This document shows, piece after piece, positions 1 to 5,915 of a DNA stretch of 7,591 nucleotides. Positions within the stretch are counted from its first letter, which is position 1. Every line of letters starts with the position of its first letter. The DNA is from CAJXNP01 sp050305935 (GTDB lineage: Bacteria; Bacteroidota; Bacteroidia; Cytophagales; Cyclobacteriaceae): NCBI GenBank assembly GCA_050305935.1, contig JBNLGG010000119.1, forward strand, positions 1 through 7,591, given 5' to 3'. The notes under the pieces were generated by a model. It ran no database searches. It worked only from the letters and a program-made list of their open reading frames with translations, and was not told the origin of the DNA. Both the position numbers and the translations under genes were made by a program.

Positions 1-263
1 ATGATGTGAATTTCTTTTGAATTGGAAACGTCCTGGTAATTAAACTGATACCCGGAAAATTCAGGAGGGGTTTCATTGACAAACACCTCCACTTTGTACT
101 CAAAAAAGATAAGCGGTTTCCTTGCATCAACGGACTTACGCAAAACCATAACACCGGTGATTTCGCTTTCCTTGACCCCCAATTTTCTTGATGCCTTTCT
201 TTCCAGGGCACGCCCTTGTTTTTCTTCCTCCAGGGAAATCCGTAAATGCAGTTGTTTTACCAT
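1..263 (-). CDS. FAD-dependent dehydrogenase, COG2509 type, N-terminal fragment (cut by window edge)
   Basis: The 87 visible codons begin MVKQLHLRISLEEE and continue through LGVKESEITG, VLRKSVDARK and a run reading FFEYKVEVFVNE. This matches the N-terminal lead-in domain of the uncharacterised FAD-dependent dehydrogenases (COG2509), in which a small alpha/beta domain with the signature 'K-SIDAR' precedes the Rossmann fold. The fragment ends at SKEIHII, where the family's GxGxxG dinucleotide-binding loop would be expected next, so no catalytic part is visible. The ATG at 263 is chosen because an in-frame TAG lies four codons upstream and the protein starts as the family usually does. No Shine-Dalgarno sequence is seen, which is normal in Bacteroidota. 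Members are probably cytoplasmic flavoproteins; their substrate is not known to me. It is transcribed in the same direction as the toxin-antitoxin operon upstream but is 75 bp away and probably separate. Confidence 0.8.
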   Translation of the reverse strand, partial: MVKQLHLRISLEEEKQGRALERKASRKLGVKESEITGVMVLRKSVDARKPLIFFEYKVEVFVNETPPEFSGYQFNYQDVSNSKEIHI

Positions 264-267
264 GCGG

Positions 268-275
268 CAAATCTA
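268..275 (-). promoter_or_regulatory. possible -7 element TAGATTTG abutting the flavoprotein start
   Basis: On the minus strand TAGATTTG matches the Bacteroidota -7 consensus TAnnTTTG exactly. It sits only 4 nt before the ATG at 263, so transcription would start at about the start codon and give a leaderless or nearly leaderless mRNA. I see no well-placed -33 TTTG at the usual spacing of about 19-21 nt, so the match may be accidental. Confidence 0.2.
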
Positions 276-319
276 GCGGAATTCAAAGGGAAATACTAAG
301 ACGAATCTCGCGCTTTTTT

Positions 320-337
320 ACAACGTAATTACGTCGT
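320..337. repeat. 18-bp near-palindrome between toxin stop and flavoprotein gene
   Basis: Positions 323-334 read ACGTAATTACGT, a perfect 12-bp palindrome. The flanks AC and GT extend it to 18 bp with one mismatched pair. It begins 2 bp downstream of the toxin stop codon. On the minus strand it is followed by an A-run rather than a T-run, so it is not a canonical intrinsic terminator for the toxin operon. It could be an operator for the flavoprotein gene or a weak hairpin that stabilises the 3' end of the toxin mRNA. Confidence 0.45.
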
Positions 338-338
338 T

Positions 339-776
339 TTATGAGTACAACCTTGGATCAAAGGAATAAAATGGTTCAATGGATTCAATGGCCACTTTGC
401 CGAAATCGGGATGTTGTGTATTGATGAGGTAGTTCCACTCTTTGGGTATGATGACCGAAGGCACCTTCAGTATCAGGCTACTCCCTGCCGTATACCAGTC
501 ATGACCCAGGCGCTGACACTCGGCCTTTTTATCCCGGAAGTTGTCAAATGGATCAATGGTCAAGAGGCCTGCTTCGTCGCTTATCCTGATTCCCAAAAAG
601 TTAAAGGTGTTTAAGATCCAATTGTCCTTTAGGTTTACCAACACTTCAAATGCAGATAAAGCGCGGGATTCAGAAGCATAGATTACCCGGTCTTCGTCAA
701 GATTCCATCTGCCTGCATTGCCAGATGCTACGAGCCTGTCTGGTAATTGATCCCACTTGCATCGATAGACGATCAT
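339..776 (-). CDS. RES-domain toxin of a Res-Xre toxin-antitoxin pair
   Basis: This 145-residue protein is essentially one RES domain, the usual length for the family. The three residues that name the family are visible: Arg23 in GRWN, Glu44 in SAFEVLV, and Ser107 in KVPSVIIPKEWNYL. Tyr33 (VIYASES), the HPDF segment at 122-125 and the C-terminal FDPRL are also typical. Characterised relatives such as MbcT degrade NAD+, and ParT modifies the enzyme Prs; both belong to an ADP-ribosyltransferase-like fold. NAD+ depletion is therefore the likely activity here, inferred from the family. The gene is second in its operon: its ATG overlaps the antitoxin stop as ATGA, which suggests translational coupling. 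It looks intact. Small deviations are LDEDR after GRWN, where many relatives have a Pro-Lys-Gly type turn, and NTQHPD where NP-HPD is commoner. Confidence 0.92.
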   Translation of the reverse strand: MIVYRCKWDQLPDRLVASGNAGRWNLDEDRVIYASESRALSAFEVLVNLKDNWILNTFNFLGIRISDEAGLLTIDPFDNFRDKKAECQRLGHDWYTAGSSLILKVPSVIIPKEWNYLINTQHPDFGKVAIESIEPFYSFDPRLYS

Positions 777-1222
777 GCGGGATACCCCTCTGCAATCTTA
801 GCCAACTCCCTTTTTATCTGCTGAATACCAGATACTGTGGTGATAATGTCGTTTGGAATGGCATCTAACCTTTCTGAGAATTTACTTAGCCAGCTTTCAA
901 AGCGGTAAAAGCTTCCAAAAAGGCGACTCCCAAACTCGTGTAATTCTTTGTAGCCCAGCACCCACTCTGACTGCAAAGGCGACAGCTCCTTCCCTTTGTC
1001 AAAGTAAACTTTATAGGTCTTTTCTGTGATACCCAATGCGGCAGTTACTACTCCTGACTTGGCATGGATAGACCGAAGTATGGAAATATTGATGGGTTTT
1101 TGTAACCGCTGATAATAGGCCAATGCTGGTTCATTGACCATCGATTGAGGATCTGTCTCCTGAGAAGAGTAAGCTACCTCCTCCTTTTTATTAAGCCCTC
1201 TTGATTCTCTTATTTTGCCCAT
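773..1222 (-). CDS. Xre/MbcA/ParS-family antitoxin (DUF2384)
   Basis: This 149-residue protein has three parts. Residues 1-45 are a charged, probably disordered lead. Residues 45-90 are a helix-turn-helix-like region with ALGITEKTYKVYFDKGKELS, matching the N-terminal domain of Xre-MbcA-ParS antitoxins. Residues 91-149 are the DUF2384 toxin-binding domain, with the spaced signature FG...WLSKF...L...P.D.I.T..G and the terminal AEGYPA. In this family the C-terminal domain blocks the toxin's NAD+ pocket, and the HTH domain represses the operon promoter. The start at 1222 is preceded directly by an in-frame TAA and is the first Met; a Met at residue 29 is a possible alternative. The gene overlaps the toxin gene by 4 nt. 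Identification is strong because of the paired RES gene. Confidence 0.88.
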   Translation of the reverse strand: MGKIRESRGLNKKEEVAYSSQETDPQSMVNEPALAYYQRLQKPINISILRSIHAKSGVVTAALGITEKTYKVYFDKGKELSPLQSEWVLGYKELHEFGSRLFGSFYRFESWLSKFSERLDAIPNDIITTVSGIQQIKRELAKIAEGYPA

Positions 1223-1389
1223 TTAAGAAATTTTACATCAATTTAGGAATTTTTTCCCTGACTTTCAATTTTTTTTTTAAACCCTCACTATCATCCATTT
1301 CATCTGTTGGTTTATCCACTTCATTCTTTTTCAGTTTTTCAGGGTCACTTTGTTTGGGAGTTTTGAGTTAAAATAAATAAACGAGATCC
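1223..1389. promoter_or_regulatory. divergent intergenic region between antitoxin and TonB receptor genes
   Basis: These 167 bp must carry the promoters of two divergent genes, but no element is convincing. For the antitoxin (minus strand), a TTG followed 20 nt later by TAAATTGA just upstream of the start is a weak -33/-7 candidate. For the receptor (plus strand), TTTG occurs at 1349-1352 and 1353-1356, with only an A/T-rich TAAAATAAATAA downstream as a -7 region. There is no Shine-Dalgarno sequence before either start; the receptor leader is A-rich. A run of ten T (ten A on the minus strand) lies at 1269-1278. The antitoxin is expected to bind its own promoter here, but I see no clear operator palindrome. 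Confidence 0.35.
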
Positions 1390-3750
1390 ATGAAGAACCT
1401 ACTAACCTTATTATTTTTAGTACCAATAATCTCCTTCGGTCAGCAGCTAACCCAGACCGTCAGGGGAAAAATTGTCGATGAAGACACGCAGTCCCCTCTC
1501 ATTGGCGTAAATGTCATCATTGATGGAACCAACAACCAACTAGGCGGAACGACCGATCTGAACGGAAACTTTGAAATCAAGAATGTACCTGTTGGTCGGC
1601 AAACTATTATCATTTCTTATGTCGGTTATAAGGAGCAGAATATTTCTAACCAGGAGGTGTCATCCGGAAAGGAAGTCGTGCTCAAAGTGGAACTTCAGGA
1701 AAGCGTCGAAGAATTGGCAGAAATTGTCATCGAGGGCAAGATCGATCGTACCCAGGCACTCAACGAATTCGCCAAAGTAAGTGCCCGCACCTTCAGCGTG
1801 GAGGAAACCGGCCGATATGCCGGAAGCCGCAACGATGTCTCACGAATGGCTACCAACTTTGCCGGTGTTGCCAACGCAGATGATTCAAGGAACGACATTA
1901 TCATCAGAGGAAACTCTCCTGTGGGATTATTATGGAGATTTGAAGGCCTGGATATTCCCAGCCCTAACCATTTCTCGGATGTTGGAAACAACGGTGGCCC
2001 GGTGAGCCTGTTGAATTATAATGTGATCTCAAATTCAGACTTTATGACGAGTGCCTTCCCTTCTGAATACGGAAATGCAGTCTCAGGAGTATTTGACATC
2101 AAAATGAGAAATGGAAACCCTAAAAACCGTGAATACATGTTTCAAATGGGAGCCTTGGGTACTGAAGTGATGCTGGAAGGACCATTTTCAAAAACTTCTG
2201 AAGCATCCTACCTTGTGAACTACCGACTGTCAACCACTTCCATTCTCACCAAAATGGGCATTGACTTTGGCTACGATGGCCAGGCGGATTACCAGGACCT
2301 GTCTTTCAAATTCAATATTCCCACGAAGAAACTGGGGACCTTTACGGTATTTGGTATCGGCGGTACAAGCGATTACAAACTGTTAGATGAAGATAAGGAC
2401 GAAGAAAGCTTTGACGTTTCCATGGTGGAAAACTCCAATGACCAATGGTCGACGGATATGTTTGCCTTTGGCTTGAGCAATACCTTTAACATCAATTCTA
2501 AAACCTATGGAAAGATCATTCTTGGAGCTTCGGGTCAGAATGTAAGCGGCAAGGTTGATTCAATTGCCACAACAGATAACACCATTCACCCTTTCTTCAG
2601 GAATGAAAGTACTTATCGCAACCTGTCTTTCCATGGATTTGTCAATCACAAAATAAGTGCCCATCACATTTTGAAAGTGGGCGTACAAGTCGACCAGAAA
2701 GACTATGTATCAAATATTAGTCAGTACAGCTTTGACAGCAAGTCCCTGGAAACGATTCGAAAGAGTGATGGAAAAAATCTTCTCGCCCAGTCATACATGG
2801 TATGGAAATACAACATTTCCGATCGTTTGAATCTTAACACCGGGCTACGGTATCAAAGGTTCCTTTTGAACGATTCGGAATCAATTGATCCGAGGATTGG
2901 AGCATCCTGGGATTTCAAGCCAACTCAATCGCTTAATATTGGCTATGGCCACCATGCCCAAATGCAAATACTTCCCGTGTACTTTCTGGCTACCCCCACG
3001 CCTAACGGCCTGATCTTTACCAATGAAGACCTTGGATTTAATAAAAGCCACCATTTCGTTTTGGGTTACAGCAACAGGTTGACTGAATACCTCGCTTTAA
3101 AAGTGGAAAGTTATTATCAGCATTTATACAATATTCCCATCAACAAGGCTGACGACCCTTCGTCCTACTCAGCCATTAATGAAGGGTATGGCTACATCCT
3201 CGGAGAAGAAGACAGCCTGGTGAATGAAGGACTGGGAAGGAATTATGGGGTTGAACTGACCCTTGAACGCTTTTTAAGCAAGGGGTACTACTTCCTTCTT
3301 ACCACTTCTTTATTTGAATCTAAGTATAAACCAAGTGATGGTATTTGGAGAAACACTGCATTCAATGGTAACTACATCGTGAATTTCCTAACCGGTCGTG
3401 AGTTTCCTTTTGGCAACCATAACAGGTTCATCGTAGACATTAAAATCACCACGGCAGGCGGTAGAAGATATACTCCGATCGACGAGGAAAAATCAAGGAA
3501 ATCAGGCGAGGCGGTCTACTTAGAAGAAATCGCTTTTTCAAAAAAGCAAGATCCATATTTCAGAACTGATCTGAAGGTCACATATCGAAAAGACCGGCCC
3601 AATACTTCCCATGAGTTTTTCATAAATATTGACAACATGTTCAACACTCAAAATGTCTTCGCCCAGGTCTACAGCAGCAAGACCAATCAAATAGAAAATG
3701 TTTATCAATTGGGTATGTTCCCTACTTTTCAATATAAACTGACCTTTTAA
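1390..3750 (+). CDS. TonB-dependent outer-membrane receptor with CarboxypepD_reg-like N-terminal domain
   Basis: This 786-residue protein has a signal peptide (residues 1-18, ending SFGQ). A carboxypeptidase-regulatory-like beta domain follows at about 23-105, with VRGKIVDEDTQSPLIGVNV, TTDLNGNFEI and ISYVGYK. A short linker reads ELAEIVIEGK at about 109-117. The plug domain spans about 130-240, with NDIIIRGNSPVGLLWRFEG and AFPSEYGNAVSGVFDIKMR. The rest is a 22-strand-type beta-barrel ending in aromatic FQYKLTF, the usual outer-membrane insertion signal. It should import a large or scarce ligand using TonB energy. It is much shorter than SusC-type receptors (about 1000 residues) and no SusD gene follows, so it is not a polysaccharide-utilisation pair. 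The sequence gives no clue to the ligand. The gene stands alone, closed by a strong terminator. Confidence 0.9.
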   Translation: MKNLLTLLFLVPIISFGQQLTQTVRGKIVDEDTQSPLIGVNVIIDGTNNQLGGTTDLNGNFEIKNVPVGRQTIIISYVGYKEQNISNQEVSSGKEVVLKVELQESVEELAEIVIEGKIDRTQALNEFAKVSARTFSVEETGRYAGSRNDVSRMATNFAGVANADDSRNDIIIRGNSPVGLLWRFEGLDIPSPNHFSDVGNNGGPVSLLNYNVISNSDFMTSAFPSEYGNAVSGVFDIKMRNGNPKNREYMFQMGALGTEVMLEGPFSKTSEASYLVNYRLSTTSILTKMGIDFGYDGQADYQDLSFKFNIPTKKLGTFTVFGIGGTSDYKLLDEDKDEESFDVSMVENSNDQWSTDMFAFGLSNTFNINSKTYGKIILGASGQNVSGKVDSIATTDNTIHPFFRNESTYRNLSFHGFVNHKISAHHILKVGVQVDQKDYVSNISQYSFDSKSLETIRKSDGKNLLAQSYMVWKYNISDRLNLNTGLRYQRFLLNDSESIDPRIGASWDFKPTQSLNIGYGHHAQMQILPVYFLATPTPNGLIFTNEDLGFNKSHHFVLGYSNRLTEYLALKVESYYQHLYNIPINKADDPSSYSAINEGYGYILGEEDSLVNEGLGRNYGVELTLERFLSKGYYFLLTTSLFESKYKPSDGIWRNTAFNGNYIVNFLTGREFPFGNHNRFIVDIKITTAGGRRYTPIDEEKSRKSGEAVYLEEIAFSKKQDPYFRTDLKVTYRKDRPNTSHEFFINIDNMFNTQNVFAQVYSSKTNQIENVYQLGMFPTFQYKLTF

Positions 3751-3784
3751 TCAACAATGAAAGTTAAGTTTGTTGTTCCAGACA

Positions 3785-3819
3785 GATCACGGCGCCGCAA
3801 GGGTGCCGTGATCATTTTT
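3785..3819 (+). terminator. intrinsic terminator of the TonB receptor gene
   Basis: The arms 3785-3796 (GATCACGGCGCC) and 3802-3813 (GGTGCCGTGATC) form a 12-bp stem with one G-U pair and a 5-nt loop GCAAG. ATTTTT follows at once. It lies 34 bp after the receptor stop codon. This is a textbook rho-independent terminator in the plus direction. Confidence 0.9.
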
Positions 3820-3869
3820 GGAAAACTGGCCAGGAAAATCGCCTTAAAACTTTTATGCCCGGATTTGAC

Positions 3870-3955
3870 GGCGTCTGACGGTTCGAGGCTTAGGAGCAGA
3901 ATTGAAGCTTTTCATTCCCAAACCGTCTGACGCCTGCCTGTCGGCAGACGCGGCC
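3870..3955. repeat. GC-rich inverted-repeat cluster, possible dispersed palindromic element
   Basis: Left arm 3870-3883 (GGCGTCTGACGGTT) pairs with right arm 3921-3934 (AACCGTCTGACGCC) at 13 of 14 positions. Inside the intervening 37 nt a second short stem, 3885-3891 with 3905-3911, can form using two G-U pairs. Immediately after, CTGCC and GGCAG at 3934-3947 form a 5-bp hairpin, and the GTCTG core recurs inverted as CAGAC at 3945-3949. Three copies of the same core in 80 bp, GC-richer than the surroundings, suggest a mobile or dispersed intergenic palindrome. Only a genome-wide count could confirm this. There is no T-run, so a terminator role is unlikely. Confidence 0.5.
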
Positions 3956-4000
3956 TGATTTGGCTTCAAAGTCTTTAAAAGCGATTCTCCACCGAACTGA

Positions 4001-4022
4001 CACCTTATTTGCGGATAAGGTG
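4001..4022 (+). promoter_or_regulatory. 8-bp-stem hairpin in the leader of the histidine kinase operon
   Basis: CACCTTAT at 4001-4008 and ATAAGGTG at 4015-4022 are perfect reverse complements around the 6-nt loop TTGCGG. The hairpin lies 24 bp before the ATG at 4047. It could be a regulator-binding inverted repeat or an mRNA leader structure. It also argues that this stretch is untranslated, which favours the ATG at 4047 over the upstream TTG at 3960. It might still be chance. Confidence 0.4.
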
Positions 4023-4046
4023 ATAAAAAGCGTAATTGGCAGCATC

Positions 4047-5114
4047 ATGGTAAAAAAAGAATGTTCATTTGTTCTCTCTAAAGGATTAAGAAAGATCGAG
4101 TTTTATATGAAGCTGATCGTGATTCCTTTCTTCTCCCTCATGATCACGTACATGACCAGCGATCTTTGCCCTGAAAATCTGATATTGCCTTATTTCACCA
4201 TCAATCTCATCGGAGTAACCCTCGGATGGTACCTGAGCAAATGGATCATCATGGCCCTGAAAAGGAGGATGCCCGAAAGAACCTACAAGCGAATTTTCAT
4301 TCAATTGCTCATTTCCATCTCAAGCATTTTTATTTTTGTCGTAGTCTATATCTATGTCAAGGGATTCTTCTTTCACCGGCAGGACATGTGGACTTTCATG
4401 ACGGAAGACCCGATCTTTAAGATTATCAGCGGTGCTTCGATCGTGTATGTTTTTGTACTCAATGCCCTGTACGAGTGCTTCTTTTTGTTCAATGAATTGT
4501 CTGAATCACAGATCGAACGAGAAAAATACAAAAAAGCCAACGCTGAAGCCCAACTGAAAAACCTCACCAATAAACTGAATCCGCACTTTCTCTTCAATAG
4601 CCTCAACACCCTGGCGGTGATTATCGATGAAAATAAGGAAAAGGCCATTGACTTTGTGCAGGAACTCTCTGATGTGTATCGCTATGTGCTCAATAGCGAC
4701 AAGCAAACCTGGGTCACTCTGGAAGAGGAAATCCGATTTTCGAAATCCTACATTGCATTGTTAAAAATGCGCTTTGAATCAAATTTCGATGTGGAAATAG
4801 CGGTTGATCCTTCACACTATAACTCGTACATCCTGCCATTGACGCTCCAGTTATTAATCGAAAATGCGATCAAGCACAATGAGATATCCGATCATCTTCA
4901 TCTCAAACTTTCTATTGAGGTGGAATCCGACTTTCTGGTTGTCACCAACAATATAAACCTGCGGAAATCAAACAGTGCTAATTCCACGAAAATGGGACTG
5001 GAAAATATCAAGGACCGGTACCAACTGCTAACTAAAAAGTCTGTATTGATCCAGAATACCAGCGGAATGTTTATTGTAAAAGTCCCCCTGATACACCTAA
5101 AATCAGCCGCATAG
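4047..5114 (+). CDS. LytS-family membrane sensor histidine kinase (His_kinase, PF06580 type)
   Basis: From this start the protein has 355 residues. Four hydrophobic segments at about 20-38, 46-70, 82-104 and 124-147 form the membrane sensor part. A short charged helix (about 150-172) leads into the phosphoacceptor block KLNPHFLFNSLNTL, with His180 as the expected phosphorylation site. The ATPase region has the N-box LTLQLLIENAIKHNE (Asn273) and the G-box MGLENIKDRY at about 316-325. This is the compact LytS/YehU class common in Bacteroidota. There is no extracytoplasmic sensing domain, so the signal is probably sensed in or at the membrane. The frame is open back to a TTG at 3960, adding 29 residues, but that start adjoins an inverted-repeat cluster and spans a hairpin, so I prefer the ATG. 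A Met at 4107 is a third option. One base separates its stop from the regulator gene. Confidence 0.9.
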   Translation: MVKKECSFVLSKGLRKIEFYMKLIVIPFFSLMITYMTSDLCPENLILPYFTINLIGVTLGWYLSKWIIMALKRRMPERTYKRIFIQLLISISSIFIFVVVYIYVKGFFFHRQDMWTFMTEDPIFKIISGASIVYVFVLNALYECFFLFNELSESQIEREKYKKANAEAQLKNLTNKLNPHFLFNSLNTLAVIIDENKEKAIDFVQELSDVYRYVLNSDKQTWVTLEEEIRFSKSYIALLKMRFESNFDVEIAVDPSHYNSYILPLTLQLLIENAIKHNEISDHLHLKLSIEVESDFLVVTNNINLRKSNSANSTKMGLENIKDRYQLLTKKSVLIQNTSGMFIVKVPLIHLKSAA

Positions 5115-5115
5115 C

Positions 5116-5871
5116 ATGGACATTTTGATCATAGAAGATGAACTGCCCGCAGCCAGAAGGCTGGCTAAATTAATTCATCAATGCGACGACCAGATAAATA
5201 TCCTGGACACCATTCAAAGTGTCAAAGCCGGAATAGAATGGTTTGATACTCATAAAATTCCAGATCTTGTCCTGTCAGATATTCAGCTTTCCGACGACCT
5301 GAGCTTTGAAATCTTTAAAAAGCTCAATCAGCACGTGCCAATAATTTTCACGACCGCTTTCGACGAATATGCCATCAAGGCCTTTGAGTATTACAGCATC
5401 GACTACCTGCTTAAACCGATCAAGGAAGACTTGCTTTGCCGGGCGCTGGAGAAATTCAAAACGGTATACAAAAAAACAAACTCGCCTGCTTTAAACTTTG
5501 AGGAGATTATTGAGAAACTGAACAAAAAGGATTATAAAAAAAGATTTCTGGTGTTCAAGGGAAATGCCCTGCTGCCCGTGGAAGTCGATGAAGTTTCCTA
5601 TATTTTTTCAGACAATGGCTCCACCTTTCTGGTGCTGAAAAACAATACCAGGTTCATACTACAGGAAACGCTGGACAACCTGGAAAACACCCTGGATCCG
5701 GAGCATTTCTATCGCGCTAACCGGCAAATCATTGTTTCTCTTCATTCCATCAAAAAAATACATCAGCACTTTAATCAGCGCCTTAAGCTGGAAGTACAAC
5801 CTACCTACGACAAAGAACTTTACATCAGTAAATTGAAAGCGACGGAGTTTAAGAATTGGCTGGATAGCTAG
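5116..5871 (+). CDS. LytTR-family response regulator
   Basis: This 251-residue protein has a receiver domain (about 1-120) and a LytTR DNA-binding domain (about 140-248). Receiver residues are all present: acidic pair Glu7-Asp8 in LIIEDE, phosphoacceptor Asp55 in LVLSDIQLSDD, Thr80 in IIFTTAFDEYA, and Lys100-Pro101 in DYLLKP. The LytTR part shows KRFLVFKGNALLPVEVDEV, YIFSDNGSTF and FYRANRQIIVSLHSIKKI, as expected of the AlgR/AgrA/LytR beta-fold. It should be phosphorylated by the kinase encoded one base upstream and then act as a transcription factor. It has no Shine-Dalgarno sequence of its own and is probably translated by coupling. A small deviation is Asp at residue 61, where relatives usually have Gly after Asp. 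I could not identify a LytTR direct-repeat target in this window. Confidence 0.95.
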   Translation: MDILIIEDELPAARRLAKLIHQCDDQINILDTIQSVKAGIEWFDTHKIPDLVLSDIQLSDDLSFEIFKKLNQHVPIIFTTAFDEYAIKAFEYYSIDYLLKPIKEDLLCRALEKFKTVYKKTNSPALNFEEIIEKLNKKDYKKRFLVFKGNALLPVEVDEVSYIFSDNGSTFLVLKNNTRFILQETLDNLENTLDPEHFYRANRQIIVSLHSIKKIHQHFNQRLKLEVQPTYDKELYISKLKATEFKNWLDS

Positions 5872-5878
5872 CGGAGGT

Positions 5879-5911
5879 AACTTTCCGAAAGTTTAGAACT
5901 TTCGGAAAGTT
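5879..5911. repeat. nested perfect palindrome between convergent genes, possible bidirectional terminator
   Basis: Arms 5879-5893 and 5897-5911 are perfect 15-nt reverse complements separated by TAG. Each arm is itself a palindrome: AACTTTC and GAAAGTT around one central base, C in the left arm and G in the right. The element is thus also a tandem direct repeat with one mismatch. It lies 7 bp after the regulator stop and 4 bp before the stop of the convergent minus-strand gene. Neither side has an immediate T-run; on the plus strand TTTTT appears only at 5926-5930. It may terminate transcription from both sides, or it may be a dispersed repeat or a protein-binding site. Confidence 0.65.
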
Positions 5912-5915
5912 ATGG

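Noticed and set aside
76..276. A plus-strand open frame of 66 codons.
   Set aside because: It is antisense to the flavoprotein N-terminus, whose minus-strand translation matches a known family.
411..868. Plus-strand open frames at 411-614 and 650-868.
   Set aside because: They are antisense to the RES toxin and antitoxin genes, both of which show clear family motifs.
1269..1278. The ten-base T/A run as a phase-variation switch fusing the upstream frame to the antitoxin.
   Set aside because: A TAA lies directly before the antitoxin ATG in its own frame, so slippage in the run cannot create a fusion.
1390..3750. The receptor as a SusC-type member of a polysaccharide-utilisation locus.
   Set aside because: It is about 200 residues too short, no SusD-like lipoprotein gene follows, and a terminator closes the transcript. 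No glycoside hydrolase is in the window.
3757..3930. A 57-codon open frame on the plus strand starting MKVKFVVPDRS, just after the receptor gene.
   Set aside because: It runs straight through the strong intrinsic terminator at 3785-3819 and ends in the inverted-repeat arm. The translation is Arg/Lys-rich and looks like read-through of structured non-coding DNA.
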